A stretch of DNA of 10,045 nucleotides from assembly GCA_025201705.1 (NCBI GenBank), contig MU617597.1:1-10045 (forward strand), written 5' to 3'. The notes beneath the pieces were generated by a model. It was given only the letters and a program-made list of their open reading frames with translations, was not told where the DNA came from and made no database searches. Below, in pieces: positions 8,245 through 10,045 of the stretch. Each line of letters starts with the position of its first letter. Position 1 is the stretch's first letter. Source of the DNA: Dissophora ornata. Lineage: Eukaryota; Mortierellomycota; Mortierellomycetes; Mortierellales; Mortierellaceae. The translations under genes and the position numbers were made by a program.

Positions 8245-10045
8245 ATGTTGCGCATCACTGTCTCCCCTCTTCGCCGGTTCCCATCCGTCTCTGCCTTCCA
8301 GAATGCTGCATCGTCGTCGTCGTCGTCCTTGACGTCCTACTCCTTCATGTCTGCAACGCAAACAGCGCGACTGCAGCTGCGACTGCGACCGCGACCTTTG
8401 TCAACCCTAGCCCCTTCGACTCTCCAGCTCTCAGACGAGGTCAGATCAGCGCTCGAGACAAACAAGCCTGTTGTCGCATTGGAGAGCACCATTATTTCCC
8501 ACGGCATGCCGTACCCACAAAACTATGAAACGGCGATGGAAGTCGAGAAGGTAGTTCGCGACAACGGCGCGATCCCCGCCACGATCGCAATCATCGATGG
8601 ACAGATCCAGATTGGGCTGTCGCAGGATCAGATCCGACATCTAGCAAAGTTGGGAAGAGTCGCCGTAAAGGCTTCAAGACGCGACCTTGCCGTAGTCATG
8701 TCGAAGGTATCAATAAAAAAAATGGCTCGAATGTAACAAGACGTGTCTGCAGCTGAATTAACAATTTTTCTTTTTTTTTTTTGCAATTGAATAATGCACG
8801 TGTGTAGAAGCAAACAGGAGCAACAACTGTCTCTGCGACAATGCTCCTAGCACATCGCGCGGGGATCTCTGTTTTTGCAACAGGTGGCATTGGTGGCGTC
8901 CATCGTGGATACGAGAACAGTATGTGGTTTCCTCGCGTTTTCCAATGTTCCGCTCACGCTTTGCCAAAGTTGAGATTTTATTGACGAATGTCATTTTCAA
9001 ATGATTTTTTTAGCTATGGACGCCAGTGCGGATTTGACAGAGTTGGGTCGCACCCCCGTCGCCGTCGTTTGTGCGGGAGTAAAGTCGATTCTCGACATTG
9101 GAAGGACACTGGAGTTCTTGGAAACCCAAGGTGTGACCGTGGCAACGTACGGCAGTACCCCCGATTTCCCCGCCTTTTTCACCCGAACCAGCGGCTTCAA
9201 GGTAGGATGAGCTTTTTAAATCATCACAACGCGATTTTTTATATTATTATCTTCTTTTTTTTTGTGATGTGGTTATGCTATTACATATGGGGATTGGCAG
9301 ATCAATTGACCAATTGGTCTGCATGGACTTTCCATTTTTGTAGAGCATGCTCAACATTGAAACGCCAAACGAAGCAGCAGAGCTAATTGGTAAGTACTTT
9401 GGGCATCGAAAAAAAAAAAAAAGATGTATACACGAATAATACACAAACCCATTGATATTCATTTCATGTCGATGAACACACTTTAGCGGCTAATCATGCT
9501 GTGGACCTTCAGAGCGGAATCGTCATTGCTGTGCCCATTTCTGAGGCGGATGCAATGAGTGATAGCGTAGTCGGTGAAGCTATCGATATTGCCGTCAAGG
9601 AGGCTGAGTAAGGCTGCAATTTATTATTTTTGTTGCATCGGTGGTTGATGTTTTTGGAAATGATATACATATCTGACAGAGCACAATGTTTGCTTTCGAT
9701 TTAATGGGACTTAGGGAGCAAAATATCTTTGGCAAGGAAAGTACCCCATTCTTGCTGAAGCGCGTCAATGAACTGACGGGAGGAAACTCTCTTAAATCCA
9801 GTAAGAACTAAAAGACATGGCTTTTTTTTTTTTTTTTTTGTCCACCCAGAGATAAACATTCACGATGACTGATATATATTATCCTTTTGCCTGCAGATAT
9901 CGCTCTTGTGAAACAGAATGCATCTGTCGCTGCGAAGATCGCAAAAGATCTTTCTGCCTTGGTAAAGCCTTCTTTTTTTCTATGTCGTTGTGAATTGTGT
10001 GGTTTTTTTTTAAAAAGAATTTGGTCCGCGTTCACACAGAAAAAA
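8245..10045 (+). CDS. psuG: Pseudouridine-5'-phosphate glycosidase (PsuG / indigoidine synthase A family), 3' end outside window
   Basis: The enzyme cleaves pseudouridine 5'-phosphate to uracil and ribose 5-phosphate, the second step of pseudouridine salvage. Exons are 8245-8706, 8808-8919, 9014-9201, 9344-9389, 9487-9607, 9715-9800 and 9897-9961. They join in one frame to 360 residues and continue past the edge, probably through an intron from 9962. The first 55 or so residues ([18 protein letters not shown], a Ser run, then Arg/Leu-rich) look like a mitochondrial leader; an in-frame Met35 could give a shorter cytosolic form. The catalytic core is intact: E80 ([12 protein letters not shown]), K142 ([10 protein letters not shown]), D198 (DASADL) and K215 ([15 protein letters not shown]). 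Their spacing equals that of Glu31, Lys93, Asp149 and Lys166 in E. coli PsuG. N339 (SNIALV) fits Asn289. [11 protein letters not shown] at 178-188 is a family hallmark. In many eukaryotes a PfkB pseudouridine kinase follows in the same polypeptide, but that part would lie outside this window. Confidence 0.93.
8311..8325 (+). repeat. Five TCG units coding a serine run
   Basis: A perfect trinucleotide run of five TCG units encodes Ser23 to Ser27 in the leader of the glycosidase, and a TCC codon extends it to Ser28. It lies in the poorly conserved presequence, where length change would be tolerated. Confidence 0.8.
9822..9839 (+). repeat. T18 homopolymer in glycosidase intron 6
   Basis: An uninterrupted run of 18 T lies inside the 96-nt intron 9801-9896. 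It is the longest of several homopolymers in the introns of this gene, the others including A14 at 9409-9422 and T12 near 8771. These are typical of polypyrimidine-rich introns and prone to slippage or sequencing error. Confidence 0.85.

Overview
The window looks like nuclear DNA of a filamentous fungus. The genes are cut by many short introns (78 to 142 nt, with one of 605 nt). Donors are GTAAGT, GTACGT or GTGAGT types, acceptors are TAG or CAG, and long T-runs occur inside the introns. The protein set is a fungal nuclear one: a Rrn5-like rDNA transcription factor, a nuclear-encoded zinc-binding cytochrome c oxidase subunit, and an organelle-targeted pseudouridine-5'-phosphate glycosidase. 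Base composition, T-rich introns and a long first COX intron suggest an early-diverging lineage such as the Mortierellomycota. That placement is an impression from sequence style, not a measurement.

Layout. Bases 1-222 may hold the last intron and terminal exon of a gene lying to the left. Bases 223-1728 contain no gene I can support. A weak 109-residue ORF lies at 1729-2058. The first well-supported gene (2181-5120, plus strand, two or three exons) encodes a large acidic and basic-rich nuclear protein. It has a four-cysteine zinc-binding-like segment, a SANT/Myb-like domain and a following helical region, and resembles Rrn5 of the RNA polymerase I upstream activation factor. A gene-poor stretch of about 1.55 kb follows (5121-6672). 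Next is a complete four-exon gene for the COX5B-family subunit (yeast Cox4) at 6673-7979. Only 265 nt later the next plus-strand gene begins (8245 to beyond the right edge): a PsuG-type pseudouridine-5'-phosphate glycosidase with seven exons visible and a predicted mitochondrial leader.

All confident genes are on the plus strand and are unrelated in pathway, as is usual for a fungal chromosome: rRNA synthesis, respiration, and breakdown of pseudouridine from RNA turnover. COX and the glycosidase are both probably mitochondrial and are closely spaced, but nothing in the sequence shows co-regulation. I see no mobile element, CRISPR array, tRNA or rRNA gene, and no convincing new multi-gene system. 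The best leads are the architecture and splicing of the Rrn5-like gene, and whether the glycosidase continues into a fused PfkB pseudouridine kinase beyond the window.
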